This document shows, piece after piece, positions 39,691 to 51,664 of a stretch of DNA of 64,000 bases. The notes under the pieces are model-generated. The model worked only from the letters and a program-made list of their open reading frames with translations. It was not told the DNA's origin and did not search any database. The DNA is taken from assembly GCA_016713645.1 (NCBI GenBank), contig JADJOU010000001.1, positions 1 through 64,000 of the forward strand, written 5' to 3'. Source of the DNA: Bacteroidota bacterium. GTDB lineage: Bacteria; Bacteroidota; Bacteroidia; Chitinophagales; JADJOU01. How positions within the stretch are numbered: the stretch's first letter is position 1; each line of letters starts with the position of its first letter. Made by a program: the position numbers and the translations under genes.

Positions 39691-42600
39691 CTAATGTTCT
39701 ATTAATAGTTTTATTGTAGTATAATTCTCTCCAAGAGAAACTTTAATCTGATATAAGCCTGATGCCAATTGAGAAGAATTGCAAATGAACTCATTGTTTC
39801 TCTTTTCAATTGGCAATTGAATTGTTCTGCCCAAAGCATCAGTTATTGATATGGCATTTACATCAATTTCTGCTCCTTCTGATTGAATCAAAAATACATC
39901 ATTCGCTGGATTTGGAAATACGTTGATTGTGGTTAGAGCGATAAGATTAGAAACACTGCTGGTCACTGTCAAATTAGCCATAACAAATGTATCATTGCCA
40001 CATGCATTTTTAGAGATCAACTTCGCTTAATGGATTTACTGTTATTACAACAGTATCTTTTGCTATACCGCATTTATTGCTGCTCGTGCTGATATATTGT
40101 GTCGTAATACTTGGATTCGCATTGAACGAGATCGCATTGATATTTCCTGGATTCCAAATTGCTGCATTGATATTTGAATTCGCAAAAATCTGTACATTTT
40201 GTCCAGCACATATGGAAGTATCCGCGCGCGCTGTCAATGTTGGAATAGGCAATACAGTGATGTTCACAGTATCTTTTTTAGCTCCGCATAAATTGCTCGC
40301 AGTAGCTATATACGTTGAATTTGCAGTAGCGACAACATTATAAACTTGCCCAGCGATATTCCCTGGAGTCCATAGAATATTTGCATTTGAACTCGCTGTC
40401 ATTTGAATGGAATTATTTGGACAAGCAATCGTATCAGCAATGGCATTTATAATAGGTTGTTGAACAACTTTTATATTCACGGTATCTTTTGCAATTCCGC
40501 ACGCATTGCTCACTTGCGCTATGTATTGTGTATTTGCACTAGGATTCACCGTTACATTATTTCCATTGAGTCCTCCTGGATTCCATGTTATAGGCAAGAA
40601 TGATGTCGCTGAAATTTGAATTCCTGAGCCGATGCAGAAAGAATCGTCGACACTCGCCATCACATATGGTTTAGGGATAACTGCGATGTTGACTGTATCT
40701 TTTGAAACTCCACATGCATTGGTCGATTGTGCGATGTAAGCGGTATTCACTAGCGGAGAAACAAGCACATTCGTTCCAGTGATATTTCCTGGATTCCAGA
40801 TAATTGCTGAAGAAGCACTTGCACTCAACAAAATTGAATTGCCGACACAAATAGTCGAATCCAATCTTGCAGTTAGCGCTGGCTCATTTAAAACAGTAGC
40901 ATTACCCGTATCTCTCTGACTGTCGCATTAGTTTTGAACGGTCCCGATATATTGCGTATTGCTAGAAGGATAAAATGCGAGGTAATTTCCAATGACATTC
41001 CCAGGATTCCATGTAATAGGCAAATTGGCATTGGCATGTAAAATAATTGGAAAGCCATTGCAGAAACTTGTATCAGGGCCCGCGACAATAGAAGGCTGCG
41101 GTATTACGGTAATGACGACAGTATCCCTAGATATCCCACATGCATTATTAGATTGGGCGATATAATTTGTGGTGACAGTTGGACTCACTGAAACAGGGGA
41201 GCCTATTAGTCCGCCTGGGGTCCATGTTATTGGGCTGACATTGGAAGTGGCTGTGAGTAAAATACTTTGTCCAGCGCAAATAGAACTATCGCTTCTCGCA
41301 GTCAAGGTAGGCACATTCGTAACCGATATCACCACCGTATCTTTTTTGCTGCCACATGCATTGCTCACTTGGGCTATATATTGAGTTGTTGCTGTAGGAT
41401 TAATATTAACAGCAGCCCCTGTCAATGAACCTGGATTCCATGTGATAGGGCTAATATTCGACGTAGCAGTCAACCAAAGAGATTGTCCATTGCATATGCC
41501 AGTATCCGCTCGGGAGGTAAGACTAGGGATGAGTATTACATTGACATTTACAGTGTCTTTAGCGATACCACAAGCATTGGAAACTTGAGCTATGTATGGA
41601 GTTGTAGTTGTCGGACTGACGAATACAGAACCGCCAGTTAATGCACCAGGATTCCATGTGATTGGACTGATATTCGATGTCGCAGTAAGATTGATCGCAT
41701 TCCCATTGCATATCGTTGAATCAGCTCGCGCTGATAAGCTAGGAACTATCGTTACACCTATATTGACCGTATCATTTTTCACGCCACATGCATTCGAAAC
41801 TTGCGCAGTATACGTGGTGGATGAACTAGGTGAAACGGAGATGGCTGAACCAGTCATCGCTCCTGGATTCCACATAATCGGGCTGATATTTGAATTTGCA
41901 GTTAACCAAACAGATTGACCGTTGCAAATACCTGTATCCGCGCGAGCTGTTAGTGTAGGAATTGGGATTACTGTAAGATTCACTGTATCTTTTGCAGTTC
42001 CGCACATATTGCTCACTTGAGCGATATAGGCTGTTGTTGAAGTTGGACTGACGAAAACTGAACCACCTGTCAATCCCCCGGGATTCCATGTAATCTGGCT
42101 GATATTTGCTGTAGCAGTCAAGTTAAAGTTATTTCCACTGCATATCGTTGAATCTGCCCGAGCACTTACCGAAGGAATTAAAATCACAGCGACATTCACT
42201 GTATCTCTTTTTACACCGCAGGCATTAAATACTTGCGCATAATATTGAGTTGTTGTTAAAGGATTTACTGGAACCGATGCACCAGTCATCACTCCTGGAT
42301 TCCAAGTGATTGGAGTTATATTGGAATTGGCTGTGAGGTTGATAGTAGCTCCCGTGCATATACTTGAATCTGTTCGTGCAGTCAATGTCGGAATTGGAAT
42401 TACTGTCACATTCACCGTATCTCTAGCAATTCCGCAGGCATCCATCGATTGAGCAATATAGGAAGTTGAGGTGAGCGGACTTACGAATACTGAACCACCG
42501 GTCAATGCACCCGGATTCCATGTGATAGGACTGATATTTGACGTAGCAGTTAAATTAAAACTATTCCCCGCACAAATCGTTGAATCTAATCGAGCAGTTA

Positions 42601-45600
42601 ATGTTGGCAAAGGGGTAACGGCAACATTCACTGTATCTCTTCGAATACCGCATGCATTGGACACTTGCGCGATATATGCTGTGGTGGCCGTAGGTGTCAC
42701 CAAAACCGGAGAACCTGTCAAACTTCCCGGTGTCCAAGTAATTGGCGTGATATTGGAACTTGCAGTGAGGTTAATGGATTTTGTAGCACAGATACTTGAA
42801 TCTGTTCTAGCAAGTAATGTAGGCAATGGAATGACAGTCACGCGCACGGTATCTCTCGCCGTACCGCATGCATTTGTCACTTGTGCTATGTATATCGTTG
42901 TGACTAAAGGGTTCACAGTAACACTTGGGCCAACCAATCCACCGGGATTCCATGTGATGGTGCCCGAGCTCGCTGTTGCAGTCAATCGAATTGGGCTACC
43001 ACTGCATATCGTGCTATCTGTTCTAGCATTTATTGTAAGTGGTGTAACTACATTGATATTGACGGTTGCGGAATCTTTACAGCTTGTTCCCGCATTGGTA
43101 GCAACCACTTTATACGAAGAAGTAGGCATGGTTGGCGGAATAACTGTTGCATTGGCAGTTGTCATATTTCCAGGCGTCCACAACCAATTTGCAGAGGCTG
43201 TTGCTGGCTGTGGAATGTGAAAATTAAATCTGATGTTTGGTCTTCGCGTGGTTGTATAACCAGAAGTACTTCCTCCTGTAGTGCCGCAGCGTTGCGTATT
43301 GTCAGAAAAATTTGAGTAAGTAGTGTTAAACGCAAGCGTTGAATATTGGACGGTTGCATTTGGACTTTTGCAAGTTCCGCAGGTATTGTTCAAGTCATTG
43401 TCATGGCAAATTTCTACAACAATATTGGAAACACCGTCCCAATTGAAAGGGGCAGGGAAAGAATAAGTATTCCAACCTACAGTCGGCAAATTTTGCGTAG
43501 CAGGTCCGTATACGGTATTGAAAGTCCCTACAATATTGGCAAATGCACCCGTAATATTCGTATTAGAAGTATGACCGATTTTAATGGTAAAATTCTTTTG
43601 ATGATTTGCGCCACTGCCAGCATTGGTTACATTGAACTGTATGCTTTTGATTGGGCCAGCACTTGCTCCAATTCCAGTCAATTCAGAAGCTCGAATCAAA
43701 TACTGCGTTCTGCTCCCCTCCCACGTTCTATTATATGGGGTATTGCCATTTGTATTGGTGGTCGTTGTAGAAGTTCCCAATTGCAATATAGTACTGCTTC
43801 TCATCGTGCATGACCCCTTGAGTGTATCTACTGCGCCTAAACACGAGCTGAGTGCAGAGGCCGTTCCTGTCACTTTTGGAGTTCTATTTACCGTGACTAT
43901 AATTGAATCGTAGAATGTCTGACAAGTATTCGCCTTGCTAATTCTATAAATACTCGTCATCAAAGGAGCAACAGTAACTACTGTATCTATCACATTTTGA
44001 AACTCCCATTTAACAGGACCTAAATTAGAAGTTGCAAATAATTGAATGGAAGATTTTTCGCAGATTACCGTGTCTTTTATTTTAGTGAAAGAGACTGGCA
44101 TTGGGGCAGATAAAACAATATAATCTGTTTTAGTCAATGAATCTTTTTTCAATCCACAGGTTGCTATCAACTTCACAGAATAAGTGCCGAGCGATGCATA
44201 AGTATTTGATGGGTTTTTTAGCACACTGGTATTCCCGTCTCCAAAAAACCATTGATAAGTCCCATTTCCGCTGAGGTTGGTAAATGCATGTATACTTGGG
44301 ACCGTGCAATTGGAAGTGGGATTTGCCGTAAAATTAACGACTATTGTTGAATCCCATTTTGCCCCAACACCCACGGCATACCATGCATTGGTCGTTTGCT
44401 TAACAGCAAAGCTTCCGCAACCATATAAATCTATTGCAGATTGAATCGCATAAAAACGAGCATCTGCATGTTGCGAAGAAGGACCCAAATAAACGGTATT
44501 ATTTCTAAAAGCAATTTTACCTGCAGTGTCCAAACCCAATCTTGAAACGGTATATGCATTTCCTAGATCATTCGTCCCAGAGCCACCATTGACCATGAGG
44601 TAATACCAGAAATTTTGAACACCACTATTAGAGTGCACGCCGCCATTATCGGCAGTACCTGTATACCAAAATGAACCGTTGTAACAATCCGGATCCGAAT
44701 ACAAATTTGGATTGGCCATGGAGCGGAAGGGTGAACCACCAATTCCATCGCCCATCAAATAGTTTGCTAGCGCTGGGCGTGAATAGAAATCAATCGAGAC
44801 GCCAAAAATATCACTGAATGACTCATTCAATGCGCCTGATTCATACGAGTAAACTAGATTTGACGTATTGGAAGTCAAACCATGTGTCACTTCGTGACCT
44901 GCAATATCCATGGCAACAAGCGGTGTATATGGTGAAGCACCATCACCATAAGTCATTCTGCTGCCATCCCAAAATGCATTGGTATAATTGGTGCTATAGT
45001 GAATATAGCTCATCAATTTGAATCCCGCATTGTTGATGGAATTTCTGCCATGCTTTAGAAAAAAATAATCGTACGTCATTTCGCAACCCCAATGCGCATC
45101 TGTAGCGTATTGATCTTTATTCGCATTTATATTATTCCAAATATTGTTGGAATCAGTAAAATCAACGGCTGCTGCATAACTAGTCCCTTTGAGCAAATTA
45201 TAAGTCTCTACCCCAAGACCTCTGCCAGTCTCGCGCAATCGATAATTCACTGGACCCGTGCTATCCGTCTTAATTGTTTGCGTGCCCGAATAAGCCGTAT
45301 TGGCTGTCCCTGTAACTGTTGCATGTTGTAATAATTGATCGTAAAATGCGATTGTTCCAGTCTTAGCGTTGACAAAAACGCGCTTCTTATCCAATGGTTC
45401 GTGGGCATAAATATCAAAAGCATAACAGAGCTCCAACTCAGGATTCATTCTATAAAAATCCCCTTCAGCAGGAATGATATACTTCATCGTCTTTGGGAAA
45501 TAAGTTACTTTTGGATCTTCTTGTTCCTGCTTAAAATGCGCTTCTTCTTCAGGTATTTCCCATTTATATGATTTGGCTCCCATAAAGGCTTTGGCCTTGT

Positions 45601-46042
45601 TCAATGCATCTTGCTCGCTCAGGATAATAGCCCCATTCACAGGCGCGTCATAGCATTTCCCATTCATCGAAAGCACCTTTCCATTTTTGGTGTGAAACAC
45701 GTAAACCCCATCGTAGAAAGCGATTCCATCATAGGTTTGTTGATATTTACTGTGTGTAAATCCCAATTCATCTCGCTCATCGCGTATGAATTCAAAGCCA
45801 AAACGACTGTCTAATCCGCCCAACTTAGTGATTAATGCTTGCGCTTCAAGGACAGTCAAATTCGGGTCGTCAAACCTTATAAACGCCGGGATAGAGGTAT
45901 TCGCATACATCCGCACCATAGAGGCATTTGTATAATATGCCCTTGCGCTAGCACCTTCAAAAACAGTATCTCTTTGAGGGGTGTAGGCTAAAATAGCTGT
46001 AGAAAAAAGTATTGAAACGATCAGGGTAAAGAATCTTCTCAT
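39691..46042 (-). CDS. Giant M4 (thermolysin-like) metalloprotease with 14 tandem repeats; internal stop and frameshift
   Basis: Secreted zinc protease. Signal peptide MRRFFTLIVSILFSTAILA; FTP/propeptide region to about residue 230. The M4 catalytic domain has the zinc site HEVTH (H383, H387), third ligand E407 in NESFSD and the catalytic-region His in DNGGVHSNSG. A PKD domain (WFFGDGNTS), an Ig-like domain and a Cys-bearing domain with RTWEGSRTQYLIRASELTG follow. From residue 1000 come tandem units of about 72 residues. Translation meets an in-frame TAA at 40928-40930 in unit 10, although the frame stays open beyond it to 40010. A frame change at about 40020 then leads to a T9SS type A end (INVFPNPANDVFLIQSEG). 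Full design is about 2115 residues. Without the C-terminus export by T9SS would fail, so the stop is either an error or a real truncation. Confidence 0.85.
40034..43045 (-). repeat. 14 tandem 72-residue (about 216-bp) Ig-like repeat units
   Basis: Coding tandem array in the M4 protease. Each unit follows the pattern: Ala-Arg-x-Asp-[ST], then ICxGxxxxLTA, SNIxPITWNPG, LTG, VxVxP, TTxYIAQVSNACG, DTVxVxV. Two conserved Cys per unit (IC and ACG) could form one disulfide each. Units 1-9 are exactly or nearly 72 residues. Units 10 to 14 are more diverged, for example SISFCN... and IACPNNS. High DNA similarity between units makes this region prone to recombination and to assembly collapse. Confidence 0.9.
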
Positions 46043-46198
46043 GGTTTTATTTTAAAATTCGAGGTACGAATATATTGAAAATGTGCTGAATGAAAGGGAA
46101 TTTTTCAAACAAGAAGGGACTAAAAACAATTGGCAAATTTTCGATTATAATGATTCTTGCACTAGAATATGACTATTTTTGTGAAAAATCAAGTTTGA
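46043..46198. promoter_or_regulatory. Divergent promoter region of M4 protease and GH20 genes
   Basis: 156 bases between divergent genes. On the plus strand TATTTTTG at 46174-46181 matches TAnnTTTG 17 bases before ATG 46199. A TTG is 14 bases further upstream. No clear element was found for the protease strand. Confidence 0.45.
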
Positions 46199-48119
46199 AT
46201 GCGCTATTTCCCGTCTCCTTTTCATCTTTTCATCAGTTTTACCATTCTTTGTTTCCATTCGATTCATGCGGCGGAAATAGAGCGATATCTCTATCCCTAT
46301 CCGCAAAAATTGGCTTTTCAAAAAACTTCAAAACCGAACAATTTCAGCACTGCAGATATAGAGGAAATTCAACAATTTGTTTATACAGCGCTTCCCTTAA
46401 AAATTGAAGGAGAAATTACCCTTCACCTCGCAAGCGGAAAATCCTTTCAATTTAATTTCCATATCGATTCAACTAGACTTCAAGAGCAAGCTTATAAAAT
46501 CAAACTAGAGGGTAGTCAAGTCAAAATCACCGGGCATAAATTGCAGGGGCTATATTATGCTAAACAGACCTTCCACCAAGTTTTGAATTATTTTAAGACC
46601 GAACAATTAGATATTGTGAATCTCGAAATCCACGACTGGCCAAACTTTGCGAGAAGGGGCTATATGTTGGATATCAGCCGCGACAAGGTGCCCACCATGT
46701 CGACCATATATCGCATCATCCAAAATCTAGCTTCATGGAAAATCAATGAATTTCAATTGTATGTCGAGCATACCTATGCCTATAAAAATCATGAAACCGT
46801 TTGGAAAAATGCCAGTCCAATATTGCCTGAAGAAATTCAATTATTGGATCAATACTGCAAAGCGCGTTTCATCGATTTAGTGCCCAATCAAAATTCATTT
46901 GGACATATGGAGAACTGGCTCAAACACGATGCCTATTTGGATTTGGCGGAGTGTCCTGATGATTGCAATACCGTTTGGGGTATGCGCAAAAGATCTAGCC
47001 TCAATCCCACAGATCCGAGAAGTTTACAACTAATGCAAGAGCTCTATGCTGAATATCTTCCCAATTTCTCGAGTCCTTATTGCAATATAGGTTGCGATGA
47101 AACTGTAGAATTGGGACTAGGTCGCTCCAAAGATAGTTGCAAGGAAATCGGTCAGGGTCAAGTCTATTTAAACTATTTGAACAGATTAAATGAAGCGGTC
47201 AATGAGCATGGAAAGCGCGCCCAATTCTGGGGAGATATCATCGAGAGTTATCCCAAACTCATACCCAAATTGCCCAAGAATATGACGGCCTTGGTATGGG
47301 GCTATGAAGGAGATTTTCCGTTTGAAAAAAAATTGCCCAAGTTTAAGAAAGCGGAAATTCCATTCTATGTTTGCCCAGGCACATCCTCATGGCGATCGCT
47401 CATTGGCAAAAATAACAATGCCTTTGACAATCTCCGCAATGCAGCCATATTTGGCATGAAAAATAAAGCCACAGGTTATTTGAATACGGATTGGGGGGAT
47501 TATGGCCATTGGCAACCGCTCTCCATCTCCTATCCCACTCAATTACTCGGCGCACAATATGCTTGGAACTATAGAGAGACCGCCATCATCCATATGGACG
47601 CCCAAGTCAATGAGGTCTTTTTTCAGGACTCAACGGGCAGACTTTCGCAAGCCCTATTAAAGCTGGGCAATGCCTATCAAAAAAGCAAAAATCCCTGAGG
47701 GCAATGCCAATGCATTCCACCAGATGTTGCATCGATATAAATGGACCTTGAATGGCAATGCACAGACCAAAGTCATGAATAAAGAAGGCCTGCTCGCAGC
47801 AGAAATGGAAATTTTATCTGCCTTGGACAGTATGAAATACGCAAGTCCAAAAGTCGCTGATTCAACCATCATTTTGGAGGAAATTCAACTCGCAGCTGAA
47901 CTTGCCTTGCATGGGATTCATCTGGGATTGGCGCGATTGGAGGCGAAAGATCAAGCGACTGCCAATATCGCCCCAGAAGTCAAACAAGCATTGATACGCG
48001 AATTGCAACCATTGATTGAACGACATAAAAAATTGTGGATGGTGAGAAATAGACCCGGAGGATTGGATGATTCCGCGGGGAAGTTGAAGGAAATTTTGGA
48101 TTATTATAAAATGCCGTAG
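46199..48119 (+). CDS. Glycoside hydrolase family 20 beta-hexosaminidase, frameshift
   Basis: Exo-beta-N-acetylhexosaminidase-like enzyme. The N-terminal region has a signal peptide (PFHLFISFTILCFHSIHA), then a GH20b-type alpha/beta domain. The TIM barrel opens at NFARRGYMLDISRDKVPT. The catalytic Asp-Glu pair is D300-E301 in NIGCDETVELG, and WGDYGHWQP and LVWGYEGDFPFE are present. Near 47693 one extra A in AAAAA stops the frame at NP-TGA. The next frame continues KIPEGNANAFHQMLHRY to LDYYKMP, giving about 640 residues. It probably trims chitin, peptidoglycan or glycan ends. No T9SS tail is seen, so a periplasmic location is likely. The stop codon overlaps a REP-like hairpin. Confidence 0.85.
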
Positions 48120-48172
48120 GGTCGCGATGCTTCGCGACCCTGCGAAAAGGAAAACGACAGACCGCAGGTCTG
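48118..48172. repeat. REP-like palindromes after GH20
   Basis: First palindrome: AGGGTCGCG-ATGCTT-CGCGACCCT (48118-48141), a perfect 9-bp stem that includes the TAG stop of the hexosaminidase. Second: CAGACC-GCA-GGTCTG (48158-48172), a 6-bp stem. GC-rich palindromes like these, in an AT-rich genome next to a gene end, are typical of dispersed REP elements. The first may also terminate transcription, but no T run follows. Confidence 0.65.
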
Positions 48173-48491
48173 AAATATCCATACAAAAAAATATAGGACA
48201 AGCAAAATCCATCATCGCAGGTTCATTCGTTTGAAAAAAAATGATTATTAAAGGCTGGAATGTATTTAATTACAACACGCAAAGAGAACATGTAACATAT
48301 TTATAGCGAAAGTGAAGTGAATTGTTGCGAAAAAAAATATTTTAAAAATTAATTATTTATTTCAAAAAAGACATTATTTTTACAAAGAGGAAAGTGCTTT
48401 TATACAATTTACTATGATTGTAATTTGGATAATTGAAATGATAGGAATTATTCACACGTTCAACGTATTTTAAAATTTAAATTTTCAAGTC
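48173..48491. other. AT-rich intergenic region
   Basis: About 320 bases with no gene. It includes long A/T runs near 48325-48380. Nothing matching the TTG/TAnnTTTG consensus was found before ATG 48492. Confidence 0.35.
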
Positions 48492-49714
48492 ATGAAAAAA
48501 ATTCAATATTTCATTTCGTCACTCATTATCATTTTAATTTCATTTTTAACGGGCTGCACAAAAGGGGACGACTCATCTCCAACCACAATTCAAAATGTAA
48601 TTGGATATGCTCAAAAAGGACCATTTACCAATGGGAGTTCTATTATCATTTATGATTTAAAATCCGATTTATCGCAAACAGGAAAATCTTTTAATGTCCA
48701 AATAAATGATAATAAAGGTTCTTTTCAGCTAAATAATATATCCCTAAGTTCAAAATACGCGTCTTTGCGAGCGGATGGTTTTTACTTTAATGAAGTGTCC
48801 GGAAAACAGTCAAGTTCACAAATAACCTTATATTCCATTTCTGATGTTTCAGATAAAAAAAGCTTAAATATCAATTTATTGACTCATCTAGAAAAACCTA
48901 GAGTAGAGTATTTGGTAAAAAATGGGACGGCATTCTCAAATGCAAAAATACAAGCTCAAAAAGAAATACTTGGCATTTTTAACATTGAAAAAAGCAATGT
49001 GCAAACTTCTGAAAATTTAATTATTTCAGATTCTGGGGATGATAATGCTATTTTACTTGCCATATCGGTAATGCTCCAAGGTTTTCGTGCAGAAAGTGAA
49101 ATGCTAGAGCTAATTTCAAACATTAGCAAGGATATTGAAGCAGATGGTGTATTGAATAGTGCCATTTTGGGCTCCGCTTTAATAAATCAGGCTCCTACTT
49201 TAGACACAAATTCTATCAAGAGTAATTTGACGAAGGATACAGTGAAATTGGAGCAACTATAAATATTCCTGATTTTGGAAAGTATATTTCAAACTTTATT
49301 TTAAAAACCAAGTTTGTAAAAACGAAATTACCAATAACCTTTCCTGAATCAAATATAAATGGTGATAATATTCTCTCTTTGACTAAAAAAAATTATGATT
49401 CAGGAGGATCATTTGGTCATTTTAGCCTAGAAGCACAATTAGAATTAGGCTCAGCATTAAAAATTAAAATTACTTCATTATCTTCTGACACAAGTCAGAC
49501 TGCAAAAGGTATTTGGTCGTATGACATGAGCTCAAATGTTAATTGGACAATATCTGAATTTGACTTCAATGCATATTTTCAAACTTTTACGGCAAAAGAG
49601 TCGGGTAAAAATTGTGATTTAAAAATACTATTCATGAGCGGTTCATATTTAATTGAATATTTCGAAATGAATTCTGTCACAGCTACAAGAAACAAAACCA
49701 TTATTGTTAAATAA
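48492..49714 (+). CDS. Lipoprotein of unknown function, frameshift
   Basis: N-terminus MKKIQYFISSLIIILISFLT then GCTKGDD is a lipoprotein signal with Cys at residue 22. It begins with a carboxypeptidase-regulatory or carbohydrate-module-like stretch (IGYAQKGPFTNGSSIIIYDL, LRADGFYFNEVSGKQ), an arrangement seen in lipoproteins that bind or organise surface material. The frame ends at 49262; one missing G near 49250 restores ATINIPDFGKYISNFILK and runs to 49714. Rejoined length is about 408 residues. No catalytic motif was recognised. Function unknown. Confidence 0.65.
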
Positions 49715-49904
49715 AATAATGGTTGCTATTCACAGTAATAAAGTACACCGCAATAGCTGCTGCGCTGGTAAATCGACATTTACTCCAATCCACACCAATC
49801 CTCCAGCCACCATATTTTTTGGCTATCCATCCTCCCTTTTATGGTATCTATACACGATTAAAAAAAATTCCGTACGTTTGCGATAAGAAAACAAAAGAAA
49901 TCTT

Positions 49905-51149
49905 ATGGCAGAGGCATTGAAACTACCTAGAATGAGCGATACAATGGAAGAAGGTGTAATCGCAAATATCATGATGAAAGTAGGGGATAAAATCAAACCG
50001 GGAACCGTTATCGCTGAGGTAGAGACCGATAAGGCGACGATGGAATTGGAATCCTTCCAAGAAGGGGTCGTTCTCTATGTAGGAGCGAAAAAAGGCGATG
50101 CCATCCCAGTCAATGGACTTCTAGCTGTATTGGGCAAAGAGGGCGAAGATTACAAAGCTGTATTAGATAGTTTTAATGCAGGAGCATCTGCTCCAGCAGC
50201 GAGTCCCGCAAAAGAAGAGCCTAAAGCAGAAGTGGTCACTTCAAATACAACACCTGTTCAAAACAATCCTATAAGTTCAGATAATAGGACCAAAATATCT
50301 CCTTTGGCCAAGAAAATGGCTGAGGAGAATAATATTCCCATCCAAGCCGTTTCAGGTTCTGGAGACGATGGAAGAATCGTTAAAAAAGACGTAGAAAATG
50401 CAATGAAAAATGGCATTGCTAGTCCGAATAAGACTGCTACATATGTCATTCCAGCTTATACTGGAACAGAGTCATTTGACGAAGTGCCCGTATCTCAAAT
50501 GCGCAAGACGATTGCCAGAAGATTGGGTGAGAGCAAATTCTCTGCACCACATTTCTATTTGACTATCGAGGTGAATATGGACAATGCGATGACCGCTAGA
50601 GAGCAGATGAATAAAGTATCTCCTGTGAAAATTTCCTTCAATGATATGGTGATGAAAGCATCTGCTATGGCCTTAAAGAAAAATCCCGCTGCGAATTCAT
50701 CTTGGTTGGGCGATAAAATTCGATTCAACCACCACGTCTCCATCGGCATGGCAGTAGCTGTTGAAGATGGATTGGTCGTACCGGTGATTCGATTTGTAGA
50801 TGGCAAATCATTGGCGCCTATCGCTGCAGAGACAAAGGCGATGGGCGATAAGGCAAAGAACAAACAAATTCAACCGGCAGATATGCAAGGCAATACTTTC
50901 ACGATTTCCAATTTGGGCATGATGGGTATTGAAGAATTCACTGCGATTATCAATCCACCAGATGCTTGTATTTTAGCTGTAGGCAGCATCAAACAAATCG
51001 TCGGAGTAGTCAATGGAGAAATGAAAATCACCCATGTGATGAAGATGACCCTATCATGCGACCACAGAGCAGTTGATGGCGCTAAAGGAGCTGCATTCTT
51101 GAAAGACTTGAAAGACATGATCGAGAATCCGGTGATGATGCTAGTGTAA
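49905..51149 (+). CDS. pdhC: Pyruvate dehydrogenase E2, dihydrolipoyl acetyltransferase
   Basis: E2 core of the pyruvate dehydrogenase complex, 414 residues. There is a single lipoyl domain (residues 4-80) with lipoyl Lys43 in ETDKATM, then an Ala/Pro-rich linker. The E1/E3-binding domain (KISPLAKKMAEENNI, VSGSGDDGRIVKKDVE) follows. The catalytic domain has the active site CDHRAVDG (H387, D391) and ends FLKDLKDMIENPVMMLV. The MAEALKLPRMSDTMEEG start is typical of pyruvate-type E2. E1 genes are not adjacent; E3 (lpdA) is at 0.9 kb. A TACGTTTG (49873-49880) lies upstream without a TTG box. The stop codon sits inside a 7-bp tandem array. Confidence 0.93.
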   Translation: MAEALKLPRMSDTMEEGVIANIMMKVGDKIKPGTVIAEVETDKATMELESFQEGVVLYVGAKKGDAIPVNGLLAVLGKEGEDYKAVLDSFNAGASAPAASPAKEEPKAEVVTSNTTPVQNNPISSDNRTKISPLAKKMAEENNIPIQAVSGSGDDGRIVKKDVENAMKNGIASPNKTATYVIPAYTGTESFDEVPVSQMRKTIARRLGESKFSAPHFYLTIEVNMDNAMTAREQMNKVSPVKISFNDMVMKASAMALKKNPAANSSWLGDKIRFNHHVSIGMAVAVEDGLVVPVIRFVDGKSLAPIAAETKAMGDKAKNKQIQPADMQGNTFTISNLGMMGIEEFTAIINPPDACILAVGSIKQIVGVVNGEMKITHVMKMTLSCDHRAVDGAKGAAFLKDLKDMIENPVMMLV

Positions 51150-51236
51150 GTTGTGAGTTGTAAGTTGTGAGTTGTAAGTTGTGAGTTGTAAGTTGTGAGT
51201 TGTAAGTGGTGAGTGGTGAGTGGTGAGTGGTGAGTG
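51146..51236. repeat. Thirteen 7-bp tandem repeats over the pdhC stop
   Basis: 91 bases made of 13 consecutive heptads of the form GTRAGTK: eight alternate GTAAGTT and GTGAGTT, then one GTAAGTG and four GTGAGTG. The first copy contains the last codon bases and the TAA of pdhC. Simple-sequence array with clear period 7; not CRISPR. Confidence 0.9.
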
Positions 51237-51454
51237 ATAATGAAATTACGATGTACGATTGAATTAAGTGGAATTGAGTGATTTTGGAATTACGATATAC
51301 GATGTGCGAGTTACGATTCTTTAGATACTAAATACAACTGAAGCAACTCCCTTTCCTTAGGAGAGGGTTAAGGAGAGCCGATTTTAGTTCCATCGATATC
51401 CAGACACCAAACACCACTTTTTGATGTACGACTAAAGATTTATGAATATTGTAT

Positions 51455-51563
51455 AGTGAGGGGCGATGCCGCCTCACTGATGTATCCCGCCCTTTCAGGG
51501 CTTTGGTTCTTTGAGAGCCCTGAAAGGGCGAAATATCTTCTGCGAAGGGTAAAGCCCATCGCA
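51455..51563. repeat. Three REP-like palindromes
   Basis: (1) AGTGAGG ... CCTCACT around GGCGATGCC (51455-51478). (2) a perfect 15-bp stem, CGCCCTTTCAGGGCT at 51488-51502 and its complement at 51516-51530. (3) TGCGA-a-GGG ... CCC-a-TCGCA (51541-51563). All are GC-rich relative to the region. They form a BIME-like cluster of a different sequence family from the 61-kb array. Confidence 0.75.
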
Positions 51564-51623
51564 ACAAAATATAATAATTGATATACGATTGGCGAATTCT
51601 TGCTTTATAATTCCATCGTTATT

Positions 51624-51661
<38 letters not shown>

Positions 51662-51664
51662 TTT

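Noticed and set aside
41169..43913. Series of plus-strand open frames through the protease repeat region (for example 42471-43220)
   Set aside because: They are the antisense of the tandem repeats and repeat with the same period. No start signals, and the minus-strand reading has clear protease and Ig-like features.
49723..49920. 65-residue open frame before pdhC
   Set aside because: No recognisable protein features; it overlaps the pdhC promoter region and start.
51146..51236. Possible CRISPR or protein-coding repeat
   Set aside because: The period is 7 with no spacers, and the region follows the pdhC stop.
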